Shown here: piece after piece, positions 1 through 7,756 of the stretch
Numbering within the stretch: position 1 is the stretch's first letter
Layout: every line of letters begins with the position of its first letter
From: Palsa-744 sp036498265
Lineage (GTDB): Bacteria; Actinomycetota; Thermoleophilia; Solirubrobacterales; Solirubrobacteraceae
Assembly: GCA_036498265.1 (NCBI GenBank)
Contig: DASYFT010000003.1
Span: forward strand, 54,519 to 118,518
Direction: 5' to 3'
DNA: 64,000 bases
Program-made: the position numbers and the translations under genes
The notes under the pieces: generated by a model
Seen by the model: only the letters and a program-made list of their open reading frames with translations
Told to the model about the DNA's origin: nothing
Database searches by the model: none

Positions 1-846
1 GAGCCGTGTGAGGTTGGCGACCGAGCGGACCGCCCGCTCCTGCCAGAGGATGCTGTAGGGGAAGCCCGGGATGTCGCTCATGTGGATGCCGGCGCAGACC
101 ACCGTGCCGCCCGGTGCCAGAGCGCGCAGGGCGGCCGGTACGAGCGCTCCGACCGGCGCGAAGATGATCGCGGCGTCGAGCAGCTCGGGTGGAGCGTCGT
201 CGGAGCCGCCCGCCCATACGGCGCCCAGCTCGAGCGCGAAGTCCTGCGCGGCGCGATCGCCGGCTCGGGTGAACGCGTACACCTCGCGGCCCTGCCAGCG
301 GCAGACCTGCACGAGGATGTGGGCGGAGTCGCCGAAGCCGTAGAAGCCGATCCGGCGCGCCTCGCCGCACATGCGCAGCGCCCTGTAGCCAATCAGGCCG
401 GCGCACATCAGCGGCGCGGCCTGCTCGTTCGTGTAGGCGGGCGGGATCGCCAGGCAGAAGCGGGCGTCGGCGACCGTGTGCTCGGCGAAGCCGCCGTCGA
501 TGTCGCGTCCCGTGAACCTCGCGTTCGGGCACAGGTTCTCCCGTCCGCTGAGGCAGTACTCGCAGGTGCCGTCCACCCAGCCGAGCCACGGCACGCCGAT
601 CCGCCTGCCCGGCTCGAAGCCCTCGGCCACACCCTCGCCGACCTCCTGCACCTCGCCGACGATCATGTGCCCGAGGATCCGCGGGGGGTGCGGTATGTCC
701 ACCTCGCCGTCGACAAGGTGCAGGTCGGTACGGCAGACGCCGCATGCCAGCACCCTGATGAGCAGCTGGCCCCCGCCGGGCTCGGGGATCGCTCGCTCCT
801 CCATCCGCAGCGGCTGACCCACCTCGTGGAAGACCATCGCGCGCAT
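1..846 (-). CDS. Zinc-dependent alcohol dehydrogenase, 3'-truncated by window edge
   Basis: The reading frame begins at ATG 846 and stays open for 282 codons to the window edge, so the C-terminus is missing. It is a medium-chain zinc alcohol dehydrogenase. A catalytic-zinc Cys lies in ACGVCRTD, a GHMIVGEV His-containing loop follows, and structural zinc cysteines lie in CEYCLSGRENLC. The cofactor domain has GFYGFGDSAHILVQV in place of a classic GxGxxG loop. Such enzymes oxidise alcohols or reduce aldehydes with NAD(P). The start is 6 nt past the stop of the upstream phosphofructokinase, so it is probably the last gene of the riboswitch-led operon. The substrate cannot be told. Confidence 0.85.
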   Translation of the reverse strand, partial: MRAMVFHEVGQPLRMEERAIPEPGGGQLLIRVLACGVCRTDLHLVDGEVDIPHPPRILGHMIVGEVQEVGEGVAEGFEPGRRIGVPWLGWVDGTCEYCLSGRENLCPNARFTGRDIDGGFAEHTVADARFCLAIPPAYTNEQAAPLMCAGLIGYRALRMCGEARRIGFYGFGDSAHILVQVCRWQGREVYAFTRAGDRAAQDFALELGAVWAGGSDDAPPELLDAAIIFAPVGALVPAALRALAPGGTVVCAGIHMSDIPGFPYSILWQERAVRSVANLTRL

Positions 847-852
847 CTCTGC

Positions 853-1923
853 CTATCCGAAGAAGAGCTCCGCTGTCTCGTACAGCTTCGGGTCGAGCAG
901 CTTCGGCTCGCGCAGCGCCTCCTCGAGGTCGACCGTTACCACGTCCGTGCCGCGGAGGGCCACCATCCTGCCGAACCGCCCCGCCTCGACGGCCTCCATC
1001 GCGGCCACCCCGAAGCGCGTGGCCAGCACGCGGTCGTAGGCGACCGGCGTGCCGCCGCGCTGCACGTGACCGAGGATCGTGACGCGGCTCTCGAACCCCG
1101 TCCGTCGCTCGATCTCGCGCTCGAGCGTCACGCCGATACCGCCCAGCCGCGGATGGCCGAAGGCGTCGGTCTCCGTGCCGTCATGGGTCTCGAGCCTGCC
1201 GTCGACGGGTGTGGCGCCCTCGGCGACGACGACTATCGAGAAGCTCAGGCCGGCGGCGTGGCGGCGGCGCAGGTGCTGGACGACCTGTCCGACGTCGAAC
1301 GGCCGCTCCGGCACGAGGATGGCGTCCGCGCCACCGGCGATGCCGGCTGCCGTCGCGATCCAGCCGGCGTGCCTGCCCATCACCTCGACGACCATCACGC
1401 GGTTGTGGGACTCCGCCGTCGTGTGCAGGCGGTCGATCGCGTCGGTGACGATCTGGACGGCGGTCTGGAAGCCGAAGGTGACGTCGGTGCCGCCGAGGTC
1501 GTTGTCGATCGTCTTCGGAACGCCCACGATCGGGACGCCGTCGCGATGCAGCCGCAGCGCCACGCCGAGCGTGTCCTCGCCGCCGATCGGGACCAGCGCG
1601 TCGACGCCGCGCGCCTCGAGCGTTCCGCGCACCGCCGCCGTCCCGTCCCTGTCACCGGCATACGGGTTGGTGCGCGAGGTGCCGAGGATCGTGCCTCCGC
1701 GCGGGAGGATGCCCGCGGTGCTCTCGCGCGTGAGCTCGACCGCCTCGTTGTCGAGCACCCCCGCCCATCCGTGCAGGAAGCCGACGAAGTCGTAGCCGCC
1801 GTCTGCGAGGCCGCGCCGGACGACGGCGCGGATCACCGCGTTCAGCCCAGGGCAGTCGCCGCCTCCGGTCAGCAGGCCGATCCGCGTGCGCCCTGGAGCG
1901 CGCTCGCCCGCGGCCGCGGCCAT
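853..1923 (-). CDS. pfkA: 6-phosphofructokinase, probably PPi-dependent type
   Basis: A 356-residue PfkA-family enzyme that phosphorylates fructose 6-phosphate. The N-terminal GLLTGGGDCPGLN nucleotide/phosphate loop, the PKTIDND substrate/catalytic motif and MGRHAGWIA are all present. Where ATP-dependent enzymes have GGDGS it has GGEDT, and the residue before TIDND is Lys. The Asp/Lys pair at these two positions is the established signature of pyrophosphate-dependent phosphofructokinases such as the Amycolatopsis enzyme. PPi use is therefore inferred, not shown. ATG 1923 lies 2 nt after the stop of the thiY-like gene, implying cotranscription with a thiamine-regulated transporter, which is unusual. 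Confidence 0.9.
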   Translation of the reverse strand: MAAAAGERAPGRTRIGLLTGGGDCPGLNAVIRAVVRRGLADGGYDFVGFLHGWAGVLDNEAVELTRESTAGILPRGGTILGTSRTNPYAGDRDGTAAVRGTLEARGVDALVPIGGEDTLGVALRLHRDGVPIVGVPKTIDNDLGGTDVTFGFQTAVQIVTDAIDRLHTTAESHNRVMVVEVMGRHAGWIATAAGIAGGADAILVPERPFDVGQVVQHLRRRHAAGLSFSIVVVAEGATPVDGRLETHDGTETDAFGHPRLGGIGVTLEREIERRTGFESRVTILGHVQRGGTPVAYDRVLATRFGVAAMEAVEAGRFGRMVALRGTDVVTVDLEEALREPKLLDPKLYETAELFFG

Positions 1924-1925
1924 GC

Positions 1926-2954
1926 TCAGATGCCCTGCCCCGGCAGGAACTCGTTGCTGAACGGGGGCAGGCCCGCGTTGGGGTCGTGTGCCACCAGCCT
2001 GTGCGAGAGCATCCAGCTGCCGAATGCCGCCCAGGCGGAGGGTTCCTGCCAGCCGAAGGGCTTGGAGGCGTCGGCCGGCTGGGTGGCGGGAAGGGTCTGC
2101 CTGATCGATTCGAGCTGGAGCTTCGCTTCCAGCGACGGGTTGGCGCTCGTGAGCAGGGCGGTGGCGGCGGACGGGTCGGCTCGCACCTCCTTCTCCCCGC
2201 GGGTGAGAGCCTGCATGAAGGCCCGCAGATCCTGCCCGCGCGTGCGGGCCTCCTGCTCGCGCACTACGACCACGAGCTCATCGTAGACGGGGACCCCTGC
2301 CCGGTCCACGGGGATCACCACCGGGTGCTTGTGCGCCAGCCGCAGCTGGACACCCTCGTAGTTCCAGAAGCCGCCGAGCGTCGCGTCCACCCGGCCGGCA
2401 AGCATCGCCGGCACGAGGTTGAAGCCGACGTTGACTTCGTGCACCGAGCTCGGGTTGACGCCGGCGCTCTGGAGCGCCGTCCGCAGCTCCGCCGCCTGGT
2501 AGGGGATGCCGGCCGTGCCGACGTGCTTGCGCGCCAGATCCGAGACCCGCGCGACGTGCCTGCCGGGCAGCGCGATGATCGACGTGAGCGGGCGCTGGAC
2601 GAGGGCGCCGATCGAGACGAGCTTCAGGCCCTGGTCCCGCGCGAGGAGCACCTCGGGCTCATACGAGATCGCCATGTCGACGCGCCCCGCGGCCAGCAGC
2701 TTCAGCGGTTCGGCCGGGTCGGCCGGCGCCTGTGGGCGGACGTCGAGCCCCGCCGCGCGGAAGTCGCCATGGCCGATCGCGGAGTACAGCGCCGCATGAT
2801 CGGCGTTGGGGAAGAAGTCCAGCATCACGGTGAAGGGCTTGGTCGCCGGCGCGGACAGCGCGTCCTGCTTGGTGCCGCAGGCCGCGAGTGCGATGGCGCA
2901 GGCCGCCGCTGCCGCTGCCACCCCGAGGAGGCGTGCCGGCTTGGATCTGATCAA
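1926..2954 (-). CDS. thiY: ThiY-like pyrimidine-precursor binding lipoprotein (ABC transporter)
   Basis: Substrate-binding protein of the NMT1/THI5-like family. I place the start at TTG 2954: it overlaps the permease stop as TTGA and has an AAGGAGA Shine-Dalgarno six bases upstream. The alternative ATG at 2984 would lie within the permease. The N-terminus is a lipoprotein signal ending LAAC, followed by the family-typical stretch around LDFFPNADHAALYSAIGHG. A TPP riboswitch heads the operon, which fits uptake of a thiamine pyrimidine precursor such as formylaminopyrimidine. The exact ligand is inferred. Confidence 0.85.
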   Translation of the reverse strand: MIRSKPARLLGVAAAAAACAIALAACGTKQDALSAPATKPFTVMLDFFPNADHAALYSAIGHGDFRAAGLDVRPQAPADPAEPLKLLAAGRVDMAISYEPEVLLARDQGLKLVSIGALVQRPLTSIIALPGRHVARVSDLARKHVGTAGIPYQAAELRTALQSAGVNPSSVHEVNVGFNLVPAMLAGRVDATLGGFWNYEGVQLRLAHKHPVVIPVDRAGVPVYDELVVVVREQEARTRGQDLRAFMQALTRGEKEVRADPSAATALLTSANPSLEAKLQLESIRQTLPATQPADASKPFGWQEPSAWAAFGSWMLSHRLVAHDPNAGLPPFSNEFLPGQGI

Positions 2955-3730
2955 GGGGTATCTCCTTGTGGTCGGACGCTCCATGGCGCGAGCCGGCGCT
3001 CGACGAGCGCCAGAGCGTGGAAGCTCGCGATCGCGAAGACGAACAGGACGGCGGTGCCGGCGTAGGCGCGGGAGGTCTGGAAGTTGACGTCGGTGATGAT
3101 CTCGCGTCCGAGCCCCGGATAGGCGCCGGAGGTGGGCGTGGTGGTCTCGGCGATGAACGCGCCGATCACCGCCACGGCAAGGGCGATCCTGGTTCCGCTG
3201 AGCGCCGCCGGGAGCGCGGCGGGAAGCTCGGCGAAGCGGAGCGCCTGCCAGCGGGTCGCGTCGAGTGTTCGCATCAGCTTGGACTGGTCGCGGTCGACGG
3301 CGGCGAGCGCATCGACGGTCGTCACCACGACCGGGAAGAAGCAGATCAGCGCGATCACGACCAGCTTGGGGAACAGCCCGAACCCCCACCAGAACACGAG
3401 CAGGACGCCGATCACGGGGATCGGCACGGCCTGCGATCCCACCGCCAGCGGATAGATCGCGCGCCGCAGCAGCGGCGACATGTGGATCGCGACGGCGAGC
3501 ATGAAGCCCGCGGCCAGCGCCAGCCCGAGGCCGAGGACGACCTCCTCGGCGGTGACCGCGAAGTTCCTCCAGACGAGCCCGCCGTTGTGCCAGAGCGCTC
3601 CGGCCACGGCGTGCGGAGCAGGGAGCAGGTCGGGTTCGACGCCGGCGAGGTCGACGTAGAGCTCCCAGGCACCGAGCAGGGCGAATGCGAGCACGGTCGC
3701 CGGCAGCAGCCCTGTCAGGCGACGTCTCAT
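2951..3730 (-). CDS. thiX: ThiX-like ABC transporter permease
   Basis: A 259-residue inner-membrane permease of the BPD_transp_1 family with about six hydrophobic segments. The first is near the N-terminus (LLPATVLAFALLGAW). It contains the conserved cytoplasmic EAA-like loop (around TLDATRWQALRFAELPAALP) that docks to the ATPase. ATG 3730 overlaps the thiZ stop as ATGA and its own stop overlaps the thiY start, so the three transporter genes are translationally coupled. Confidence 0.88.
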   Translation of the reverse strand: MRRRLTGLLPATVLAFALLGAWELYVDLAGVEPDLLPAPHAVAGALWHNGGLVWRNFAVTAEEVVLGLGLALAAGFMLAVAIHMSPLLRRAIYPLAVGSQAVPIPVIGVLLVFWWGFGLFPKLVVIALICFFPVVVTTVDALAAVDRDQSKLMRTLDATRWQALRFAELPAALPAALSGTRIALAVAVIGAFIAETTTPTSGAYPGLGREIITDVNFQTSRAYAGTAVLFVFAIASFHALALVERRLAPWSVRPQGDTP

Positions 3731-4512
3731 CGCTCGCCGCCCCGCTGCAGCGCGATGAGCGCCTGCTCGCGCAGCGCGACGACGGCGGCGTCCGTGCGCG
3801 AGCGGGGGCGGCCCAGCTCGACGTCCAGCCCGGCGATCACCCGTCCCGGCCGCGGCGAGAGCACCGCCACCCGGTCGGCGAGCAGGATCGCCTCCTCGAC
3901 GTCGTGGGTCACCAGGACGACGGTTCGCCCGCCGTCCTCCAGGGCGCCGTCCAGCCATTGCTGCATCTCGCCGCGCGTGATCGCGTCGAGTGCCCCGAAC
4001 GGCTCGTCGAGGCAGAGCACCGGCTTGCCCGAGAGCAGCGTGCGGACGAACGCCACGCGCTGGCGCATGCCGCCCGAGAGCTCGCTCGGCGCGACGCGCT
4101 CGAAGCCGTCGAGCCCGACCTCGGCGAACATGGCGGCCGCGCGCCTGCGCGCGGCGGCTCGCCCCACGCCGGCGATGCGGAGCGCCAGCGCGGCGTTGTC
4201 GACGGCGCTCAGCCACGGCAGCAGGAGGTCGCGCTGGGGCATCAGCGCCGCCGGCTCGCACGCGATCGTGCCGGTTTCCGGCGACTGCAGCCTGCAGAGC
4301 AGCTCGAGCAACGTGCTCTTGCCGCAGCCGCTCGGCCCGACGACGGCGAGCACGTCGCCCCGGCCGGCGCGCAGAGAGATGTGCTCGAGTACGGGCAGTC
4401 GCCTTCCGTCACGGCCGCTGTAGCCGTGGCTCACGTCGCTGATCACGACCCCATCGCCGGCGGCCGCCGCGGGCGACGGCGGCTTCGTGCGGGACTGCAG
4501 TTGGGTCGGCAC
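3727..4512 (-). CDS. thiZ: ThiZ-like ABC transporter ATP-binding protein
   Basis: A 261-residue ABC ATPase with Walker A GPSGCGKST (residues about 58-66), Q-loop MPQRD, signature LSGGMRQR, Walker B VLCLDEP and the H-loop THD. It belongs to the nitrate/sulfonate/taurine/thiamine-precursor group. The start is GTG 4512 and the ribosome-binding GGGAG lies inside the 3' end of the TPP aptamer. Ligand-dependent folding could therefore hide the translation start directly. Confidence 0.9.
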   Translation of the reverse strand: MPTQLQSRTKPPSPAAAAGDGVVISDVSHGYSGRDGRRLPVLEHISLRAGRGDVLAVVGPSGCGKSTLLELLCRLQSPETGTIACEPAALMPQRDLLLPWLSAVDNAALALRIAGVGRAAARRRAAAMFAEVGLDGFERVAPSELSGGMRQRVAFVRTLLSGKPVLCLDEPFGALDAITRGEMQQWLDGALEDGGRTVVLVTHDVEEAILLADRVAVLSPRPGRVIAGLDVELGRPRSRTDAAVVALREQALIALQRGGER

Positions 4513-4618
4513 TCCACTCCCTTCGCGGGCATTACCCCACAGGTTCTAAGGGTCGGCGCCGGGGGAGTCGTCTCCGAAGCGCCATCTCAGCCGGCTTTCC
4601 CGCCAGCCCCCCTGGTGT
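4513..4618 (-). promoter_or_regulatory. TPP (THI-box) riboswitch
   Basis: On the minus strand this leader holds the universal THI-element blocks in the right order: a GCTGAGATGGCG segment (P2/J3-2 CTGAGA motif), then ACCCTTAGAACCTG, then GGGTAATGCCCGCGAAGGGA. The last block runs into the Shine-Dalgarno of the GTG start at 4512. Thiamine pyrophosphate binding is expected to repress the transporter operon, most simply by sequestering the ribosome site; no U-run terminator was seen. The outer ends are approximate because the P1 helix was not folded. Confidence 0.93.
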
Positions 4619-4637
4619 CTTCTGTTCTGGGCTGATG

Positions 4638-6020
4638 CTAGCGCGGGGCGGCGATCACGGGGCGGGTCAGCGCTCGCACGAAGTCCTCCAGCTGGGCGGT
4701 CGTCCAGCACTCGAAGGCCGTGCAGAACTCCTCGTAGGCCGCGATCACCGAGTCGCCGTAGTTCCAGTACAGGCGCGGCTCGGGGTTGAGCCAGAAGGTG
4801 CGCCCGGCACGCGCGGCGATCTGCGCGAACACGTCCGCGCGGGGGTCGCGCCCGTTGGTGCGGGCGTCGCCGAGCACGATCACGGTGGCGCGCGGGTGAA
4901 GATCATCCTCCACCTGCGTCAGGAACTCGGACCAGACGCGCCCGTAGTCGGTGTAGCCGGAGATGTCCGCGACGCCCGCGTCTCCGGCGATCCTCTCGCT
5001 GACCGCTTTGAAGTTGCGCTCGTGTTCGAAGATGTCGGTGACCTCCGAGATCCGCTCGATGAACACGAACGAGCGCATCTTGCGGAACGTGTCGTGCAGC
5101 GCATGCAGCACGGACAGGAAGAACACCGACGCGGAGGTGACGCTCGTGGAGACGTCGCACAGGACGTAGATCTCCGGGCGCCTGGGACGGCGCGGGCGGA
5201 ACTTGAGCACGACCGGCACGCCGCCTGTCTGCAGCGACGCGCGCATCGTCCTTCGAACGTCGACGTGCGCGTGGCGGCGATGGCCGCGCGCCTGCAATCC
5301 CTGGGTGGCCAGCCGCCGGCGGAGCTGGGCGACGACGCGGTGGACCGCCGCGAGGTCGGCGAGCGGCCCGGAGGGCAGCGCGCGGTCGAGCTCGCCGAGC
5401 GGCCTGGCCGGGGGGAGACTCCCGGTGCGCTCGATCTGCGATCGCTCGAGCTCCCGGCGCAGCAGCGCCTCGAAGCGCCGCAGGGCCTCGCGGGGAAGGC
5501 CATCGCGGCGGGGATCTCCGGCTGGGAGATCCGGCTGCGGCTCGGCCCGCAGACCGAGCGCCCGCCGGATCCGCTGGACGTCCACGCCGATCACGCCGGA
5601 GCCCTCCTGCCGGCGGCCGAAGGCGGCGATCGCCATCCGCGCGAGGTCGCGCATCGCACCCTCGGATCCGTCGCGCAGCGCCGCGGCTATCTGCGCGCGC
5701 AGCGCGTCGAGCTCCTCCTCGGATAGCTCGCCGAGGTCGGCCTGGTGCTCCTCGTGCACCCCCTCCCGCGTGGCCGCCAGCTCGACCGCGCGGAAGAAGA
5801 AGCGGTCGAAGACGAGCTCGAAGACCCGGCGGTCCTCCTGGCTCTTGGCCAGAGTGGCGGCGAGTGCCTCCCGGAAGTCCTCCTCGCTCGTCCAGCTGAT
5901 CTCCCGCAGGACCTCGAACGCGTCGAGCAGCTCGGAGGTGCCCACGGCGACGCCTTCGCGGCGCAGCTCCTCGCCGAGCTCGAGGATCCGGGCGGCGAGC
6001 CCTGTCTGCTCAGGCGACAT
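4638..6020 (-). CDS. VWA domain protein, CoxE-like
   Basis: A 460-residue cytosolic protein. The C-terminal half is a von Willebrand A domain with MIDAS start CDVSTSVTS and later GYTDYG and VIVLGDARTN segments. The N-terminal half is the charged helical region common to CoxE-like proteins. The start overlaps the end of the MoxR-type ATPase by 11 nt. MoxR/VWA pairs act together in metal-centre insertion or protein maturation, but the target is not evident here. Its stop lies only about 20 bases before the TPP riboswitch. Confidence 0.85.
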   Translation of the reverse strand: MSPEQTGLAARILELGEELRREGVAVGTSELLDAFEVLREISWTSEEDFREALAATLAKSQEDRRVFELVFDRFFFRAVELAATREGVHEEHQADLGELSEEELDALRAQIAAALRDGSEGAMRDLARMAIAAFGRRQEGSGVIGVDVQRIRRALGLRAEPQPDLPAGDPRRDGLPREALRRFEALLRRELERSQIERTGSLPPARPLGELDRALPSGPLADLAAVHRVVAQLRRRLATQGLQARGHRRHAHVDVRRTMRASLQTGGVPVVLKFRPRRPRRPEIYVLCDVSTSVTSASVFFLSVLHALHDTFRKMRSFVFIERISEVTDIFEHERNFKAVSERIAGDAGVADISGYTDYGRVWSEFLTQVEDDLHPRATVIVLGDARTNGRDPRADVFAQIAARAGRTFWLNPEPRLYWNYGDSVIAAYEEFCTAFECWTTAQLEDFVRALTRPVIAAPR

Positions 6021-6909
6021 CGGCGGACGGGCGGAGCTTCAGCCCCACGCGGTCGGCCACCACGTCCATGTCGGTCCGGTGCTTGACGATCACCGACATC
6101 GTCTCGGTGAACGTGTCGGCGTCGATGTCCTCGACGCCGAGCAGCAGCAGCGCTCGGGCCCAGTCGATCGACTCGGCGATCGACGGAGGCTTCTTGAGGT
6201 CCAGCGCCCGCACCATGCCGACGACCTCGACGAGCCTGCGCGCGACCGTCTCCGGCAGCTCGGGCGCGTGCAGGCGCACGATCTCGAGCTCGTGCTCGAG
6301 TGCGGGGTAGTCGAGCCACAGGTACAGGCAGCGGCGCTTCAGCGCCTCGGTCAGCTCTCGCGAGTTGTTCGAGGTGAGCAGCACCACGGGATGGGTCCGC
6401 GACTGCACCCTCCCGAGCTCGGGGATCGAGATCTGGAAGTCCGACAGGACCTCCAGCAGCATCGCCTCGAACTCCTGGTCGGTCTTGTCGATCTCGTCGA
6501 TCAGCAGGACCACCGGCTGCTCGGAGGCGATCGCCGTCATGAGCGGCCGGGCCAGCAGGAACTCCTCGCCGAAGATGTCCTCCTGGACGGCGTCCCAGCC
6601 GGTGCCGGAGGCCTCCGCCTGGATCCGCAGCAGCTGCTTGCGGTAGTTCCACTCGTACAGCGCCTTGGCCTCATCGAGGCCCTCGTAGCACTGGAGGCGC
6701 ACCAGCTCGCGCTGGAGGTACCTGGACAGCGCCTTCGCCAGCTCGGTCTTGCCCACGCCCGCGGGGCCCTCGACCAGCACCGGCTTGCCGAGCTTTGTGG
6801 CGAGGTAGGCGACGAGCGCCGTCGCCTCGCCCGGCAGGTAGCCCACCGCCCGCAGGCCCTCGGATACGTCTGCGACCGAGGAGGGCCCCGGAGAGGGTGG
6901 TGCGGCCAT
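6010..6909 (-). CDS. MoxR-family AAA ATPase
   Basis: ATG 6909 gives a 299-residue AAA+ ATPase. It has Walker A EGPAGVGKTEL, Walker B VVLLIDEIDK, sensor 1 in LLTSNNSRELTEAL and an arginine-finger region RRCLYLWLDYP. It is one gene with the following VWA protein by context (11-nt overlap). MoxR ATPases work as chaperones with VWA partners. The frame stays open upstream, but that region is repetitive and low in conservation, so the ATG at 6909 is preferred. Confidence 0.88.
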   Translation of the reverse strand: MAAPPSPGPSSVADVSEGLRAVGYLPGEATALVAYLATKLGKPVLVEGPAGVGKTELAKALSRYLQRELVRLQCYEGLDEAKALYEWNYRKQLLRIQAEASGTGWDAVQEDIFGEEFLLARPLMTAIASEQPVVLLIDEIDKTDQEFEAMLLEVLSDFQISIPELGRVQSRTHPVVLLTSNNSRELTEALKRRCLYLWLDYPALEHELEIVRLHAPELPETVARRLVEVVGMVRALDLKKPPSIAESIDWARALLLLGVEDIDADTFTETMSVIVKHRTDMDVVADRVGLKLRPSADVA

Positions 6910-6925
6910 TCTCAGGTCAATGATA

Positions 6926-7009
6926 GGCGGCGCTCGCGGCAGCGTCCGGGCCCCGGCCGGCGGGCAGCGCGGCGCTCGCTGCAGCGTCCGGGCCCCGGCC
7001 GCCGGACAG
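6926..7009. repeat. Two tandem imperfect 42-bp GC-rich repeats
   Basis: Two adjacent 42-base units (6926-6967 and 6968-7009) share the core GCAGCGTCCGGGCCCCGGCC and differ at only a few positions. They fill the gap between the moxR-type gene and the membrane-protein gene. The core contains the palindrome CCGGGGCCCCGG-like stretch GGGCCCC. Function is unknown. Confidence 0.75.
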
Positions 7010-7045
7010 GGCGGCGCGGCTCGGCCGCCTCGAGGGCGCGCGGCG

Positions 7046-7696
7046 CTATTCGCGCCGCGTCGGCGGATCCTCGAAGGAGAGCTGCTCGGGCGGCGCCGGC
7101 GGGTAGGGTGAGCGCTCGCGGGCGGGGACCGGCGCCGCCCTCGGCGGGCGCTGGCGCGGCTGCACCGCGGTGCCCTCGCCGAGATCCGGATCCGGGCTCC
7201 CGCGCCTCGGTGGCCGGCGCGTTCGCCGGGCGGGCGGTTCGGGGCGTTGCGCAGCGCGCATCCTCCAGCCTGCGTAGGCGAGCGCCCCGGCCGCCACGAA
7301 GGCAAGGAAGAAGCCCCATTCGATCCCGACCGGATAGCCGTGACCGGAGGGACGCGAGAAGACCCGGTAGAAGATCAGCAGCCCGGCCCAGGCTCCGGCG
7401 ATCAGCACGATCGTGCCATCCCCGCCGGGAAGCTGGAACGAGCGGCCCTCTGCGCGGGCGAACAGCATCACGAGCACTCCCACGGCCACCAGGAAGACCG
7501 CTGCCTCGACGAACGACACGTCCCCGAAGGCGTTGATGCTGTGGGAGTAGATCGCGCCCGTCTTGCGATTGAGGCTCTGCAGGCCGTACCACGGGAAGAA
7601 CATCGTCAGGAGCAGGGCCACGGCTGCGCCGGCGGCCAGATGCTGGTGCACGTCCATCTCGCGCCACGCGCGCGTGATCCGCGTCAGGGCCGACAT
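7046..7696 (-). CDS. Four-TM membrane protein, function unknown
   Basis: 216 residues. There are about four hydrophobic segments (near residues 21-36, 62-80, 96-110 and 125-142), separated by short loops. A long Pro/Arg-rich, probably cytosolic tail follows (RRTRRPPRRG through PPAPPEQLSFEDPP). No enzymatic motif is seen. It starts at ATG 7696 upstream of the MoxR/VWA pair on the same strand, so it may be cotranscribed with them. I do not recognise the family. Confidence 0.7.
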   Translation of the reverse strand: MSALTRITRAWREMDVHQHLAAGAAVALLLTMFFPWYGLQSLNRKTGAIYSHSINAFGDVSFVEAAVFLVAVGVLVMLFARAEGRSFQLPGGDGTIVLIAGAWAGLLIFYRVFSRPSGHGYPVGIEWGFFLAFVAAGALAYAGWRMRAAQRPEPPARRTRRPPRRGSPDPDLGEGTAVQPRQRPPRAAPVPARERSPYPPAPPEQLSFEDPPTRRE

Positions 7697-7756
7697 TCTC
7701 GGGATCGCGTCGCGTGAGCAGTCACTCGCGGACTAGTCTAGGCCCGCGCCGGAGGG

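Noticed and set aside
82..2286. Long plus-strand open frame of 734 codons
   Set aside because: Arg/Ala/Gly-rich shadow of the minus-strand adh, pfkA and thiY genes; no domain content.
2955..3389. N-terminal extension of the thiY frame to 3389
   Set aside because: That part overlaps the permease gene in another frame and lacks a signal; TTG 2954 has a Shine-Dalgarno and a lipoprotein signal.
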